From Streptacidiphilus jeojiense (GTDB lineage Bacteria > Actinomycetota > Actinomycetes > Streptomycetales > Streptomycetaceae): DNA of 64,000 nucleotides. Location of the stretch: the NCBI RefSeq assembly GCF_000719095.1, contig NZ_JOEH01000004.1, positions 248,001-312,000 of the forward strand, given 5' to 3'. Under the pieces are notes generated by a model, which made no database searches, had not been told where the DNA came from, and was given only the letters and a program-made list of their open reading frames with translations. The position numbers and the translations under genes are program-made. Shown piece after piece: positions 63,332-64,000 of the stretch. Positions within the stretch are counted from its first letter, which is position 1, and the number at the start of each line of letters is the position of its first letter.

Positions 63332-64000
63332 TCAGTGCGTGTGGTTGACCACCGGCAGACCAGGGTTGGCCATCAGCCACTCGATCCGCAGCCGGCTCTC
63401 CTCGTCCTCCGGGGTGTAGACCACCAGCCGTCCCTCGGGCATGCCCATCGCGGTCAGATTGGTCGCCGACATCCGGACCTCGCCGACCGCCGCGTGCCGG
63501 AACACCTTGTGCCGGATGGAGTGGGTGGCCACGTCCTGCTGGGCCCAGAGCCGGGCGAACTCCGGGCTGGCCCCGATCAGGTCGCGGATGAAGTCCTCCC
63601 AGTACGGTTCGCCGACGTGCTGGCCGTAGCCGGAGCGCAGCACCGCGACCATCCGCGGCAGCTCCTCGGCGCGGTTGACGAAGGCGTTGCAGCACTCCGG
63701 GACCGTGGCGGTGCACCACATGGTGTTGCGGCGTCCCTGGTCGGTGAGGGTGGCGCCCGGGAACAGCGCCTCATAGGCGGCGTTCCAGCGCAGGACGTCA
63801 TAGCGGGAGTTGGCGATCGCGGCCGGGAGCGGGGACAGCGCGTCCAGGATGACCTGGATCTCCGGGGTCAGCATGCAGGAGTCGGCCGCGGGGACCGTCG
63901 GCTGCAGCCCGGCCAGCGTGAAGAGGTGGCCGGCCTCGGCACTGTCCAGCTTCAGCGTCCGTGCGATCGCCCTGAGTACCTGCTCGCTGGCATTGATCGG
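63332..64000 (-). CDS. XRE-family regulator with MmyB-like C-terminal domain, 5' end cut
   Basis: The frame is open to the right edge (222 codons plus stop seen); the ATG at 63874 is internal. The visible N-terminal part INASEQVLRAIARTLKLDSAEAGHLFTLAGL is the end of an XRE helix-turn-helix region. The rest (from about PEIQVILDALSPLPAAIANSRYDVLRWNAAYEALF) is the MmyB-like ligand-binding domain, ending MANPGLPVVNHTH. Regulators of this type often sit beside and control oxidoreductase or export genes. It points toward the PhyH operon on the same strand, 556 bp upstream. Confidence 0.88.
   Translation of the reverse strand, partial: PINASEQVLRAIARTLKLDSAEAGHLFTLAGLQPTVPAADSCMLTPEIQVILDALSPLPAAIANSRYDVLRWNAAYEALFPGATLTDQGRRNTMWCTATVPECCNAFVNRAEELPRMVAVLRSGYGQHVGEPYWEDFIRDLIGASPEFARLWAQQDVATHSIRHKVFRHAAVGEVRMSATNLTAMGMPEGRLVVYTPEDEESRLRIEWLMANPGLPVVNHTH

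Noticed and set aside
63127..63348. 73-aa rightward frame in the gap before the PhyH operon
   Set aside because: No ribosome site, no recognisable family, and it runs into the XRE gene on the opposite strand. The gap is better read as regulatory.

Overview
The window is high-GC DNA with GTG starts, purine-rich ribosome sites, mycothiol-type redox chemistry and the gene order of a Streptomyces-type actinomycete. From about 13 kb to 56 kb the order (tig, clpP1, clpP2, clpX, valS, folC, ndk, mreBCD, PBP2, rodA, radical SAM, rng, rplU, rpmA, obg, add, proB, proA, nadD, LCP protein, rsfS, histidine phosphatase) is the conserved chromosomal core block that I recall from Streptomyces coelicolor around SCO2576-SCO2620. 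Streptomyces, Kitasatospora or Streptacidiphilus all fit; I cannot fix the genus from the sequence alone.

Layout. 0-13 kb: hydrolase fragment, a PQQ-propeller membrane protein, aminopeptidase N, a DsbA-like mycothiol enzyme, bioY, rpiB, a Nei-type glycosylase, a membrane PP2C phosphatase, small membrane and unknown proteins, tRNA-Gly and tRNA-Pro, and a drug-efflux MFS. 13-18 kb: protein quality control (trigger factor, ClpP1P2, ClpX). 18-25 kb: a secreted beta-lactamase-like hydrolase, a membrane cyclophilin, valS, folC, ndk. 25-31.5 kb: the wall-elongation and spore-wall cluster mreB-mreC-mreD-PBP2-rodA. 31.5-37.7 kb: an S53 peptidase divergent from a SARP regulator, then a radical SAM protein and its DUF2344 partner with a TerD gene between them. 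37.9-48.5 kb: RNase E/G, ribosomal proteins L21 and L27, Obg, adenosine deaminase, proline synthesis. 48.6-56 kb: two paralogous membrane proteins of the spore-wall neighbourhood, an M48 protease, two tiny membrane proteins, nadD, an LCP-like protein, rsfS, a phosphatase.

After two identical tRNA-Ala genes (56.0-56.2 kb) the character changes to accessory DNA: an NPP1/NLP-type secreted protein, then a tightly overlapping leftward operon (62.8 to 57.3 kb) encoding a 2-oxoglutarate oxygenase (PhyH), a DUF6271 glycosyltransferase-like protein, a fold-III PLP decarboxylase, a GNAT acetyltransferase and an MFS exporter. An XRE/MmyB-type regulator lies upstream at the right edge. The 556-bp gap between regulator and operon holds three 13-bp iterons and two TTGG...CCAA palindromes. 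This operon has the build of a small natural-product pathway without NRPS or PKS genes and is the best candidate here for an undescribed system.

Other notable points: heptamer direct repeats with 11-bp pitch between the SARP and S53 genes, two genes that can only be read with CTG starts, several probable leaderless genes, a perfect 50-bp direct repeat upstream of valS, and palindromes upstream of bioY and mreB. I saw no insertion sequence, CRISPR array, integrase or replication origin.
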